The notes under the pieces were generated by a model. It ran no database searches and was not told where the DNA came from. It was given only the letters and a program-made list of their open reading frames with translations. From the NCBI RefSeq assembly GCF_900177425.1, contig NZ_LT840184.1:1639487-1703486 (forward strand): a stretch of DNA of 64,000 nucleotides, read 5' to 3'. Position numbers and translations under genes: made by a program. Below, one piece after another: positions 43,132 through 51,623 of the stretch. Position 1 is the stretch's first letter. Every line of letters starts with the position of its first letter. This DNA is from Paenibacillus uliginis N3/975. GTDB taxonomy: Bacteria > Bacillota > Bacilli > Paenibacillales > Paenibacillaceae.

Positions 43132-43956
43132 ATGGACGGTAGAGACTGGGGGACATTTTTGCTTCCGTATGAACAGGCCGTTGAAGAATTGAAAGTGAAA
43201 TTCAAGACAATGCGCTCTGAGTTAAAGAAACGAGAAGAGTATGCACCAATCGAATTCGTGACCGGACGGATCAAGCGGATATCAAGCATTCTGGACAAAG
43301 CCAAACGGCTTAATGTCCCAATGGATCAATTGGAAACAGGAATTGAGGATATTGCGGGTATCCGCATCATGTGTCAGTTTGTTGAGGACATTCGGCGGGT
43401 AGCTGAATACATTCGCGGAAGAAAAGATCTGAAGGTTTTATATGAGAAAGATTATATAACCAATTATAAAGATAGCGGATACCGAAGTTTTCATATGATT
43501 GTGGAATATCCGGTTCAGACCGCGCTCGGTCAAAAAATCGTACTTGCTGAAATCCAGATTCGTACGCTGGCTATGAATTTCTGGGCAACGATTGAGCATT
43601 CTTTAAGCTATAAATATCGTGAGAGCCTACCGGACGAAATCCGTAACCGTCTGAAAAAAGCGGGGGAAGCTGCCAATACGCTGGATAATGAAATGTCGAG
43701 TATCCGTGAGGATATATTGGAGGCTCAGAAGCAATTTGAGGATAACTCCAATATTACTTCACAGCTGCTCAACGCGATGCATCAGCTGTATTTCTATCAC
43801 ATGGTTAATGAGGCGATCGAGTATCAGGCGCGGTTCAACACCATTTGGCAGCAGCAAGGTCAGGATCACGATATGGAAGCGGTGAAAGAGCTGTTAACGG
43901 AGGTTAAGGAACTGCTGGATACAGCCAAAAAGAAAGTCCGTGATCATGAAATATGA
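43132..43956 (+). CDS. sasB: Small alarmone (p)ppGpp synthetase, SasB/YjbM type
   Basis: Transfers pyrophosphate from ATP to GDP or GTP to make (p)ppGpp. 274 aa, longer than B. subtilis YjbM (about 211). Synthetase motifs: EFVTGRIKRISSILDK (substrate clamp), EDIAGIRIMCQFVEDI, YKDSGYRSFHMIV and EIQIRTLAMNFWATIEHSL. There is no HD hydrolase domain. The extra 60 residues at the C-terminus are helical and include AMHQLYFYHMVNEAIEYQ. GGAGG precedes the ATG. It follows pyrD and overlaps the DUF309 gene by 11 bp. Confidence 0.93.
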   Translation: MDGRDWGTFLLPYEQAVEELKVKFKTMRSELKKREEYAPIEFVTGRIKRISSILDKAKRLNVPMDQLETGIEDIAGIRIMCQFVEDIRRVAEYIRGRKDLKVLYEKDYITNYKDSGYRSFHMIVEYPVQTALGQKIVLAEIQIRTLAMNFWATIEHSLSYKYRESLPDEIRNRLKKAGEAANTLDNEMSSIREDILEAQKQFEDNSNITSQLLNAMHQLYFYHMVNEAIEYQARFNTIWQQQGQDHDMEAVKELLTEVKELLDTAKKKVRDHEI

Positions 43957-44389
43957 TCCGCTTTTCGCTGCCTATCTGGTTTATTTCAACCGAGACCGAG
44001 ATTATTTCGAATGCCATGAGGTGCTTGAAGAACTTTGGCTTGCCAGGGATCGGGACCCCCGTTATAAAGGACTGCTCCAGGCGGCCGTAGGTCTATATCA
44101 TTTCCGGAACGGAAACGTCCGTGGCAGTTACAAAATGATGAGCAGCGCCCATGCCCGGCTGCAGCCGTATCCTGCCGAAGAACTGGGCATCCGTATGGCC
44201 AAGTTGGTTTCTGAGATCAGCGTCTATGCTGCTCAGTTAGCATCATATGATACGCAGCCTTTTCCATATCATGATCTCACAATCGAGATTGTGGACCCGG
44301 AATTGGTGGCGATTGTAGCTAAGGCATCCGCTGAGATCCAGCCTAATGTGCCTCAGCGCCGAGGTCCGCAGCGTGCCGAAAAACTTTAA
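43946..44389 (+). CDS. DUF309 domain protein
   Basis: 147 aa, helical. The family signature is YFNRDRDYFECHEVLEELWLARDRDPRYKGLLQAAVGLYHFRNGNVRGS, with the conserved HE...LE..W and QAAVGLYH segments. Related small proteins are found in Bacillus and cyanobacteria and have no proven function. It starts inside the alarmone synthetase gene. Its TAA stop abuts, and forms part of, the flank of repeat copy 2. Confidence 0.85.
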   Translation: MKYDPLFAAYLVYFNRDRDYFECHEVLEELWLARDRDPRYKGLLQAAVGLYHFRNGNVRGSYKMMSSAHARLQPYPAEELGIRMAKLVSEISVYAAQLASYDTQPFPYHDLTIEIVDPELVAIVAKASAEIQPNVPQRRGPQRAEKL

Positions 44390-44390
44390 G

Positions 44391-44640
44391 AGGTTGTTCA
44401 AAAAGTCCGCTTTTGATCACGAAGTGAATCAGGAAGTGGGCTCGGCATCGAATCTTGAATTCAGCCGGTCCTAGCATATGCTTACGAAGTATGTTTCCTC
44501 CGGAAACATCTCAGGTGCTCACGTACCCAAAACGTACGCTTCACTCCTCAGTCCTAGCTTCATCCAACTGAAGCGTTTGAAAAAACGCACATCGGAAGCA
44601 TAAGCCTCGGTGCTGAAAACCGACCTTTTTGAACACGCAC
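44391..44640 (+). repeat. Foldable dispersed repeat, copy 2 (long form)
   Basis: Same ends as copy 1 (AGGTTGTTCAAAAAG and CTTTTTGAACACGCAC). It has two further segments: about 44471-44512, containing ATATGCTTACGAAGTATG, and about 44570-44606, containing CATCGGAAGCATAAGC. The two are mutually complementary (about 19 of 23 positions), forming a deeper stem. The flanks TTTAAG and TTAAAG differ by one base. No coding capacity. Confidence 0.8.
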
Positions 44641-44693
44641 TTAAAGTGGAGTAACCATTTTGGGAAGCAGGCCTCCATGGCTTGATATGAACA

Positions 44694-44712
44694 GGTACAG
44701 ATCATCTGTACC
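44694..44712. repeat. 19-bp perfect palindrome
   Basis: GGTACAGATCATCTGTACC reads the same on both strands around its central C. It lies in the gap after repeat copy 2, before the shared terminator. It may be a protein-binding site or hairpin. Confidence 0.5.
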
Positions 44713-44726
44713 GATGGAATATAGCA

Positions 44727-44760
44727 AAACCCGCTGCATGTGGATCGCAGCGGGTTTGTT
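44727..44760. terminator. Bidirectional terminator
   Basis: AAACCCGCTGC and GCAGCGGGTTT pair perfectly, between the convergent DUF309 and lipoprotein genes. Confidence 0.9.
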
Positions 44761-44791
44761 GATTTAAGAGAAGGGCAGCGTCAAGTTCTAC

Positions 44792-45250
44792 TTATATTTG
44801 CGGTGCTGTACCTTTGTATTTATTATCGATGAAGTTCTTGATTTCCTCGATGGTCTTACCTTCGTCTTTCAGACGCTTCGCATCCTGCAGTTCAGACAGA
44901 CAGATGCCGCATTGTGCACCGTGATCTGTCCACTTCACACCGTCATCATTCTTCTCGGCGATGAAACAGCGGTGCAGGGAATCGTGCAGTTTTCCATCAT
45001 CCATACAACCGCAGTAACATTTTAGCTCCTTGAGAATATCTTCGAGATCTCCCACAGTTGCATAAGATGCTTGGGTGTTATCCGTGTAAACCGATAAAAG
45101 TTCGGGCATAACGGTAACAGAGGCAGTTGTCTCGTATTTCTCGGAGTCCAAGCCATGATGGTGGGTGGAAGCTGATGGCTTGCCGCCACAGCCGGAAAGC
45201 AGAAGCATGCCGACTAATCCTGTAATCAGGATGGAATGTGCTCGCTTCAT
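44792..45250 (-). CDS. Lipoprotein with PCYCGC-type motif
   Basis: 152 aa. Lipobox LLLSGC places the acylated Cys at residue 21. A His-rich patch (THHHGLD) follows. The core carries KCYCGCMDDG, the CYCGC motif of the PCYCGC family (here Lys replaces Pro), and later Cys in HRCFIAE and GAQCGICLSEL, giving at least six Cys and several His for metal or redox chemistry on the outer face of the membrane. The ATG overlaps the stop of the upstream thioredoxin gene (ATGA), so the two act together by inference. Exact role unknown; copper or haem handling is a guess. Confidence 0.82.
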   Translation of the reverse strand: MKRAHSILITGLVGMLLLSGCGGKPSASTHHHGLDSEKYETTASVTVMPELLSVYTDNTQASYATVGDLEDILKELKCYCGCMDDGKLHDSLHRCFIAEKNDDGVKWTDHGAQCGICLSELQDAKRLKDEGKTIEEIKNFIDNKYKGTAPQI

Positions 45251-45771
45251 GGCGTTACACTCCCTTTATATTTATCGAAAAATTGCGTGAAAGCTTCGGC
45301 TGTGTTTCCGCCTTCCCTTGCTTCCGCTGTTATACCGCCGACCAGGCGTTCTTTCTCCACTCCATTCTCAAAGAATGCAAGGGTAGGGGTATACTCAATA
45401 TTGTACTCTCTGAACCCGTCCTGGAATTCGCGAAGGTTGTACTGGTGAAGGTACGCTTCGCTTTGTTTCGCAAGCGGCATCAGCTCTGGTGTTGTTGCTC
45501 GGCAGCTAGGACAATCTGATGCGAAGAAGTAAACAAAGAAGCTTTCTTTGTTGTCTATTTTCTTGCTTAATTCATCAGGCAGGATAACTTGTTGATAGTT
45601 GGGATCATCAAGGATTTCCTTCGTGGCAGGATTCAGCTCAGCGACTTTTTTACCGCCGTACAGTTCGCTTTTCTCACCTTGAGTATTCAGAAAAGCAAGC
45701 AAGCCGATGAGAACAAGCAAAATGCCGCCAAACAGATAAAGGCCTGTATAGTTCTTTTTCTTGCGGTTCAA
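45247..45771 (-). CDS. Membrane-anchored thioredoxin-like protein
   Basis: 174 aa. An N-terminal helix (residues 9-27) anchors an extracytoplasmic thioredoxin fold. The redox motif is CPSC in VYFFASDCPSCRATTPEL, with the cis-Pro in IEYTPTLAFF. TTG start with GGGGGTGA upstream. It is translationally coupled to the CYCGC lipoprotein downstream and is the probable reductant or folding partner for it. It is separate from the ResA-like protein at 36002. Confidence 0.83.
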   Translation of the reverse strand: MNRKKKNYTGLYLFGGILLVLIGLLAFLNTQGEKSELYGGKKVAELNPATKEILDDPNYQQVILPDELSKKIDNKESFFVYFFASDCPSCRATTPELMPLAKQSEAYLHQYNLREFQDGFREYNIEYTPTLAFFENGVEKERLVGGITAEAREGGNTAEAFTQFFDKYKGSVTP

Positions 45772-45909
45772 TTACTCACCCCCATATCATCGAAATAGTA
45801 TTATTAGGGCATGTCCCTTTTAATGTATTTTATTATACAATAATAAATGTCATAGCGGAACATGATAGCATCCGCTCTTCATTATTCTAAAGGATAGGCA
45901 GGTAGATAT

Positions 45910-47496
45910 ATGGCATTACGACTCCCAGCGCCTTTTGAGGCGAAGATGAAGTCGCTCCTTGGCGATGAGTATGAACAGTTTAAACAATCCTATGAACAAA
46001 CTCCTCATGCAGGCATCCGGATTAATACATTAAAGATTAGCAAAGAACAATTTAATGAGATCTCTCCGTTTGAGCTGGAGCCCATTCCTTGGTGTGGAAC
46101 CGGATATTATGTGGAAGAAGGGGTTCGGCCGGGACGGCACCCGTATTATCATGCTGGTCTGTATTACATTCAAGAGCCTAGTGCCATGGCACCCGTTGAG
46201 CTGCTGGAGGTGGAACCGGGTGACCGTGTACTGGATCTGTGCGCTGCACCGGGAGGGAAATCGACCCAGATCGCCGCAAAGCTGGCGGGCTCGGGACTTC
46301 TGGTCAGCAATGATCTTCATCCGGACCGGACCAAAGCGCTGGCTAAAAATGTAGAGATGTACGGGGTAAGGAACGCTGTTGTGTTAAATGAAAATCCGGA
46401 ACGAATTGCTGAAGCTTTTCCACAGTTTTTTACTAAAATCCTGATTGATGCTCCGTGTTCGGGAGAAGGGATGTTCCGTAAAGATGAGGATATGCTAAAG
46501 TACTGGGACGAATCCTCACCTCTTAAATATGCAGATATGCAAAAAGACATATTGTCTTCCGCCGCCAAAATGTTATGTAGAGGAGGAAGGCTTGTCTATT
46601 CTACATGTACCTTCTCTCCAGAAGAGAACGAAGGGATGATTGCAGCTTTTCTGAAGGACCATTCGGAGTTTTCAGTAGTCCCTATTGGTGACTCCGAGTG
46701 GTTCTCACCGGGAGAAGCGCAGTGGGTTGAGGAGCATAACAAGTCGCAGGGCGGGATGATCGGGTTGGATTGCGATTCATGTATTCAGCAGACCCTGGGT
46801 ACAGGGCGTCTGTGGCCGCACCGGGTTAGAGGAGAAGGGCATTTCTTCGCCGTTCTCCGCCGGGATGGTGAGCAGGAGGAGCAGGCTGATTTGGTTGAAA
46901 TGGGAGAAGAAAGAGCTTTGCCGGTATCCTCTCCAAGAAAGAAACGTCAAGAGTCACGAAATAATGGTGATCGTCTGAAAGAAAAAAAGTTATCCGGCTC
47001 AAAGCGATCCGGTGGACGGACCGAGTCTTACCGCAAAGAAAGTGAACCGGGTTCACTTACGGTTTTTTACGATTTTGTCCGCGAACAGCTGAATCTGGAC
47101 CTATCTGCAGGCTATCCTGTAATGTACGGAAACTATATTTACTTGTCTCCACTGCCAGAGAGCCGACTGCAAGGATTAAAGACGGTACGTGCGGGTTGGT
47201 ATATGGGTCAGATCAAGAATGGGCGGTTTGTTCCGGGCCATCCTCTTGCAACAGCGCTGAATCCTTGTGAGGCTCGTAGATCGGTCAGCTTGTCATCTCA
47301 GGACGGGGAAGCTGTGCGATATCTGAAGGGGGAAACGCTAGAGATTCCCTCGGACCGAATTCATTACGAGTCTGTCACCGATACCAAAGGCTATGTGTTA
47401 GTATGTATAGATGGGTATTCTGCCGGCTGGGGCAAGTGGCAATCTGGAATGTTAAAAAATGAGTACCCAGCAGGTTGGAGGTGGACATCAGTATGA
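45910..47496 (+). CDS. rsmF: 16S rRNA m5C methyltransferase, RsmF/Sun type
   Basis: SAM-dependent 5-methylcytosine methyltransferase, 528 aa. SAM motif I is VLDLCAAPGGKSTQ. The two catalytic Cys lie in IDAPCSGEGMFRKD and YSTCTFSPEENE, the NOL1/NOP2/Sun pattern. A basic, low-complexity linker (about 330-380, KKRQESRNNGDRLKEKK) joins it to a C-terminal PUA-like RNA-binding region. The pseudouridine synthase start overlaps its stop (ATGA), giving an rRNA-modification pair. Confidence 0.92.
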   Translation: MALRLPAPFEAKMKSLLGDEYEQFKQSYEQTPHAGIRINTLKISKEQFNEISPFELEPIPWCGTGYYVEEGVRPGRHPYYHAGLYYIQEPSAMAPVELLEVEPGDRVLDLCAAPGGKSTQIAAKLAGSGLLVSNDLHPDRTKALAKNVEMYGVRNAVVLNENPERIAEAFPQFFTKILIDAPCSGEGMFRKDEDMLKYWDESSPLKYADMQKDILSSAAKMLCRGGRLVYSTCTFSPEENEGMIAAFLKDHSEFSVVPIGDSEWFSPGEAQWVEEHNKSQGGMIGLDCDSCIQQTLGTGRLWPHRVRGEGHFFAVLRRDGEQEEQADLVEMGEERALPVSSPRKKRQESRNNGDRLKEKKLSGSKRSGGRTESYRKESEPGSLTVFYDFVREQLNLDLSAGYPVMYGNYIYLSPLPESRLQGLKTVRAGWYMGQIKNGRFVPGHPLATALNPCEARRSVSLSSQDGEAVRYLKGETLEIPSDRIHYESVTDTKGYVLVCIDGYSAGWGKWQSGMLKNEYPAGWRWTSV

Positions 47497-48239
47497 GTGC
47501 CAAGGGCAGAACGACCCAAAGGCTGGATAAAGTGCTCTCTAATCTAGGTTACGGTTCCCGTGCTGAACTGAAGAAGATCGTTAGGCAGGGAGGGATTACC
47601 GTGAATGGCGCATCTGTGAAGGATCCGGGAATGCATGTGGATCCGTATCAGGATACCATAGAGATTGAGGGGGAAAAGGTTCTTTACAGGGAGTTTATTT
47701 ACTTAATGCTGCACAAGCCGCCGGGTGTTATCTCAGCGACAGAGGATACAAGAGACCGCACTGTATTGGATCTGCTGGACAAGTCCTATTTGATCTATGA
47801 GCCGTTTCCGGTTGGAAGGCTGGATAAAGACACAGAGGGATTGCTACTGCTAACCAATGATGGCAAGCTCGCTCACGAGCTGCTATCTCCGCGCAAACAT
47901 GTACCAAAAACGTATGAAGCGGACGTGGCCGGAATGGTATCTGATGAGGATATCACTCTTTTTTCTCAGGGTGTCACGCTGGATGATGGATATGTGACGC
48001 TGCCTGCGGAGCTGACGGTGTTATCGGTTGAGGAGCGGGAGAATGGACCGTTGTCCAAAATCTCGCTTACGATTCACGAAGGCAAGTTCCATCAGGTCAA
48101 ACGGATGTTTGAAGCGGTGGGCAAAAAGGTGGTCTACCTGAAGCGGGTCAGTATGGGAGAACTAAAGCTGGATGAGTCGCTTCCTATCGGTTCATATCGG
48201 GAGCTTACAGCGGAAGAGTTGGCGATTTTGGGTAAGTAG
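47493..48239 (+). CDS. RsuA-family 16S rRNA pseudouridine synthase
   Basis: 248 aa. An N-terminal S4 domain (QRLDKVLSNLGYGSRAELKKIVRQGGITVNG) is followed by the catalytic part with the Asp in GRLDKDTEGLLLLTNDG and the late GKFHQVKRM motif. It is likely to modify a 16S uridine (U516 type). Coupled to the upstream methyltransferase, whose stop it overlaps. GGAGGTGG gives a strong binding site inside that gene. Confidence 0.92.
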   Translation: MSAKGRTTQRLDKVLSNLGYGSRAELKKIVRQGGITVNGASVKDPGMHVDPYQDTIEIEGEKVLYREFIYLMLHKPPGVISATEDTRDRTVLDLLDKSYLIYEPFPVGRLDKDTEGLLLLTNDGKLAHELLSPRKHVPKTYEADVAGMVSDEDITLFSQGVTLDDGYVTLPAELTVLSVEERENGPLSKISLTIHEGKFHQVKRMFEAVGKKVVYLKRVSMGELKLDESLPIGSYRELTAEELAILGK

Positions 48240-48306
48240 CCAGTAAGTTGCCCTGACAGACACAACTTAATAGAGAACATATACATATAAAAGGATGGGT
48301 GGAGAC

Positions 48307-49107
48307 ATGACTTATAAACTGGTAGCACTGGACGTAGACGGAACGCTGTTAAACGACGATCACGTGATGACGGAGCGGACGATGAATACGGTCATGGAAG
48401 CTTCGAATAAGGGAATAGAAATTGTACTATGTACTGGACGGGGGCCGCAAAACACCATTCCATTTATGGAGAAAATGGGTTTGACCGGTTACGTCATCAG
48501 CCACAATGGTGCTGCTACGGTTGAAGTGGAGACCCGTGATATCGTGCACCAGTTTGGTATGGACGAGAAGGCCCTGAATCCGTTTATGGATTATTGCCGG
48601 GAAAAGGGAGTTCATTTTGATGTCAATACGGCGTTTGGCATGTATGTCGACAACGTAGAGACACTGGCAGGTCCTGTCCGCCATATGTACGAAAACTATC
48701 TAATGCTGCCTTCCAACCTGCCGACTTGGGAAGAGCTTAAAGAGCCGGTCGTGAAGTTCACGACATTTGGCGAGGTTGCGGACATGGAAGCCGTGTTCGA
48801 AGACTGGAGCAAGTGGACACTGCCCTTTAATATGCTTCGCAGCGGTGAGTATTTCATTGATCTTATGCATGAGCAGGCTTCGAAAGGGAACGCTCTGAAA
48901 CAGCTGGCGGCCAAACGTGGGCTCAAGCCGGAAGAGGTTTTGGCCATCGGCAATTATTATAACGATATTACGATGCTAACGTTTGCTGGTATGGGCATTG
49001 CTATGGACAATTCCCCAGTAGAAGTGAAAGCAGCGGCAGATGCGGTGACGGCATCGAACAATGATGACGGTGTACACGAAGCATTAGTGAAGTACTGCTT
49101 GTCCTAA
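48307..49107 (+). CDS. Cof-type HAD-IIB phosphatase
   Basis: 266 aa. Motif I is ALDVDGTLLN (nucleophile and acid/base Asp), motif II is LCTGRGP, the Lys is in KGNALKQL, and motif IV is GNYYNDITMLTFAG, where the usual DN-x-x-D is seen as NYYND. The cap is the C2B type. It probably dephosphorylates sugar phosphates or FMN-like compounds. Single gene; GGTGGAGA upstream. Confidence 0.9.
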   Translation: MTYKLVALDVDGTLLNDDHVMTERTMNTVMEASNKGIEIVLCTGRGPQNTIPFMEKMGLTGYVISHNGAATVEVETRDIVHQFGMDEKALNPFMDYCREKGVHFDVNTAFGMYVDNVETLAGPVRHMYENYLMLPSNLPTWEELKEPVVKFTTFGEVADMEAVFEDWSKWTLPFNMLRSGEYFIDLMHEQASKGNALKQLAAKRGLKPEEVLAIGNYYNDITMLTFAGMGIAMDNSPVEVKAAADAVTASNNDDGVHEALVKYCLS

Positions 49108-49160
49108 ATTAGAATATTAAAGACCTGCGGTGATTGTTGATTACCGCGGGTATTGCAACC

Positions 49161-49203
49161 AATCCTCCGCACCGTCTTTGAATGATGGCGCGGAGGATTT
49201 TTG
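49161..49203. terminator. Bidirectional terminator
   Basis: AATCCTCCGC and GCGGAGGATT form the stem, with TTTT after it. It lies between the convergent HAD and diguanylate cyclase genes. Confidence 0.88.
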
Positions 49204-49210
49204 ACGTGGT

Positions 49211-50377
49211 TTATAGCGAACCTAAGTTAGCGGCTTCATTTGACGTTCTGGAGCCGGCGCGTATACTTCGGTAATCGGTGACGCGGTTCTTGCCACTACT
49301 CTTGGAATGATACATGGCCTGATCCGCCTGTTTCATCAGGCTGTCAGCGGTTACGCCTTTGCGGAGCGTGCTGTACCCGACGCTGACGGTGACTATAGTC
49401 TCTTCGGCTATGCGGAACCTGATATTCTCCGCTACTTGTGACACCCTGCTCCCTTTCCTTGCAACAATCGCAACCAATTCCTCGCCGCCGTAGCGTCCGG
49501 TAAGACCGATACCGTCCAGTTCCTCCTCCATGATCGTAGCGACTTGCTGCAGCACTTCATCTGCATGGGCATGGCCTTGCGTGTCGTTTAACATTTTGAA
49601 ATTGTCGATATCGCAGAAAATGGCTGAAATCTTTGTTCCGTTCGAAACGTAATGATTCAGATGTTTCATAAAATAGCGCCGATTATATAGTCCAGTCAGC
49701 CCGTCCGTAATGGAAGAGCGGTAAATGGACTGCATCAGCTCGATGATGCGCTGAAACAGAATAAAAAAGATAATGCTGTAAAATACGAGGGGAAGTACGG
49801 CTGAGATTTGAAGCGGGAGACCGGGTTTGTCACCACCGCTTAAGTATTTATATATGATATGTATAGAAGCCCAAATCGAATAGATGGAAAGTCCCAGGGA
49901 GTATTTAAATCGCTGTCCGATACGGGGAGCAATCTTGGAGAATGACAAATAAATAACAACCCACTCTATAACGGTTAAATAAAGATCCGGCCATACAGGA
50001 TTGATGGATGACGGAAGGAAGAGCGGAGCCAGGAGCATTGCGGCAGTTATTGCAGGAAGCCCATAATGCACTTTCCTGATACGGCGATACAGAAGCAGAA
50101 CCGAGAGGTTAAGCAAAATAAAGGAAAAAAGCTGAAGCGAACGCATGCCTGTCCCGCTTGGCTGCCATGGATGTCCAGAGAAAGCTTGATGGATGTTCAG
50201 ACTTTCATATGTCATAATGAAGAAGAATGCGGCGGCCATGTAAATATAAGCTTTCTTACGCTGTTTGCTGTACATCAGCAGACACATAATCAGCATTAAA
50301 ACAGCCAAAAAGGCTCCGCACACGGCCGTAATGCTGAATATAGGAAATGCGGACCACAGTGTTGGATCGTTGGACAA
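49211..50377 (-). CDS. Membrane diguanylate cyclase (GGDEF)
   Basis: 388 aa: six or so hydrophobic helices in residues 10-215 form a membrane sensor, then a cytosolic GGDEF domain. The active loop is GRYGGEELVA (297-301 as GGEEL), the metal-binding Asp is in IFCDIDNFKMLND, and the C-terminal SVGYSTL and ADQAMYHSKSSGKNRV segments are intact. It should make c-di-GMP from two GTP. The RxxD inhibitory site before the loop is missing, so product feedback is unlikely. No EAL domain is encoded nearby. TTG start with AGGAG 10 bp upstream. Confidence 0.93.
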   Translation of the reverse strand: MSNDPTLWSAFPIFSITAVCGAFLAVLMLIMCLLMYSKQRKKAYIYMAAAFFFIMTYESLNIHQAFSGHPWQPSGTGMRSLQLFSFILLNLSVLLLYRRIRKVHYGLPAITAAMLLAPLFLPSSINPVWPDLYLTVIEWVVIYLSFSKIAPRIGQRFKYSLGLSIYSIWASIHIIYKYLSGGDKPGLPLQISAVLPLVFYSIIFFILFQRIIELMQSIYRSSITDGLTGLYNRRYFMKHLNHYVSNGTKISAIFCDIDNFKMLNDTQGHAHADEVLQQVATIMEEELDGIGLTGRYGGEELVAIVARKGSRVSQVAENIRFRIAEETIVTVSVGYSTLRKGVTADSLMKQADQAMYHSKSSGKNRVTDYRSIRAGSRTSNEAANLGSL

Positions 50378-50483
50378 TGGTATCAGACTCCTGGAGGATT
50401 TATTTTCCTTTGCTGAAACATATGTTCTAATATATCATAGTTGAAAAGTGTCTGAAAAGAGACTTACAGAAAGGGAGATCTCC

Positions 50484-51608
50484 ATGAAATTGCTGCAGGC
50501 CTTATTTTTCCCTCCTGAACAGCCGGGAGGCGTCTCTTCGATGATTCCTTATTTGCAGGACCGATTTCATTCTTCACGCTGGGACATGGAGATGTTTTGG
50601 CTCCCTAAAAGGATCCGCAACAAAGGACAAGAGGAGCCCGTATTTCACACCTTTGACTGGAAAGAATTCGAACAGAGCCCTATTGTTCTCAAATATATTC
50701 AAACGTACGTCGATTACATATGGTGGATCCGGCTTCGGCTCCAGAAGCCTTACGACTTGATCCATGCGCATCACCCCATTGCTGGTCTGGCCATGAAAAC
50801 CGTATTTCCGGATACGCCGTTGATCCAGACGATTCATTCCAGCTACGAGCGGGAGCTTATTTTAAATGGAAGAATCGAAGAGAATGGGTTGGAGCATCGT
50901 TTTCTCATATCATTGTACCGGGAGTTAGAATACGTCAGTCAAAAGCTCATTACGGTGTCTCGGTCTTTTGCTAATTATTTGTCTTCATACGTTGAATTGC
51001 CAGAGTCCATTGCAATTATTCCAAACGGATTTGATGAAAAGCGTTTTAAGCCTGTGCCGCATGAGAATAAGATCCCCCAGCTCATTACGGTATGCCGCCT
51101 AGTTCCTGCAAAAGGACTGGATGTGCTACTCAAAGCTTGTGCAGAATTGAAACGCCAAGGCTATGACTATGTACTTCATATTATCGGGGACGGACCGTCC
51201 CGGCAAGAGTTGGAAGATATGGCGAAGGATCTCGGTATATATCAGGAAACGATATTTTACGGGTATACCTTGCATCCGGAAGAATTTATGCCGTTCTTTG
51301 ATATTTTTGTACTTCCGTCGCGGGCAGAGGCGTTCGGTTCTGTTTTTGCGGAAGCCGCGCTGAGCTGCCTGGCGCTTGTAGGTAGTAATGTTGGAGGGAT
51401 TGCCGAGCAGATTGAAGACGGTGTTAACGGTCTGCTCGTGCCTCCCGAGGATTATGTGGCCCTTAGTGAAGCACTTGAGAAGGTCATCTCAGATCCTCAG
51501 TATCGCTACGAGCTCGCTCGTTCAGCTTGGGATACAGCCAAGAATCGATACTCACTCACCAAATCAGTAAATGAGCTTAAGAAATTATATTTGAAATATC
51601 AACCTTAA
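50484..51608 (+). CDS. Glycosyltransferase family 4
   Basis: 374 aa, GT-B fold. FFPPEQPGGVSSMIPYL is the acceptor-side Gly-rich loop. HAHHPIAGLAMKT and TIHSSYERELI are GT4 core segments. Nucleotide-sugar residues occur as PSRAEAFGSVFAEAALSCLALVGSNVGGIAEQIEDGVNGLLVPPED, the E-x7-E type motif. Acceptor and sugar are unknown; polysaccharide or glycolipid synthesis is the default. It precedes yhaO by 15 bp. AAGGGAGA upstream of ATG 50484. Confidence 0.9.
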   Translation: MKLLQALFFPPEQPGGVSSMIPYLQDRFHSSRWDMEMFWLPKRIRNKGQEEPVFHTFDWKEFEQSPIVLKYIQTYVDYIWWIRLRLQKPYDLIHAHHPIAGLAMKTVFPDTPLIQTIHSSYERELILNGRIEENGLEHRFLISLYRELEYVSQKLITVSRSFANYLSSYVELPESIAIIPNGFDEKRFKPVPHENKIPQLITVCRLVPAKGLDVLLKACAELKRQGYDYVLHIIGDGPSRQELEDMAKDLGIYQETIFYGYTLHPEEFMPFFDIFVLPSRAEAFGSVFAEAALSCLALVGSNVGGIAEQIEDGVNGLLVPPEDYVALSEALEKVISDPQYRYELARSAWDTAKNRYSLTKSVNELKKLYLKYQP

Positions 51609-51623
51609 GAAAGAGGACATATC

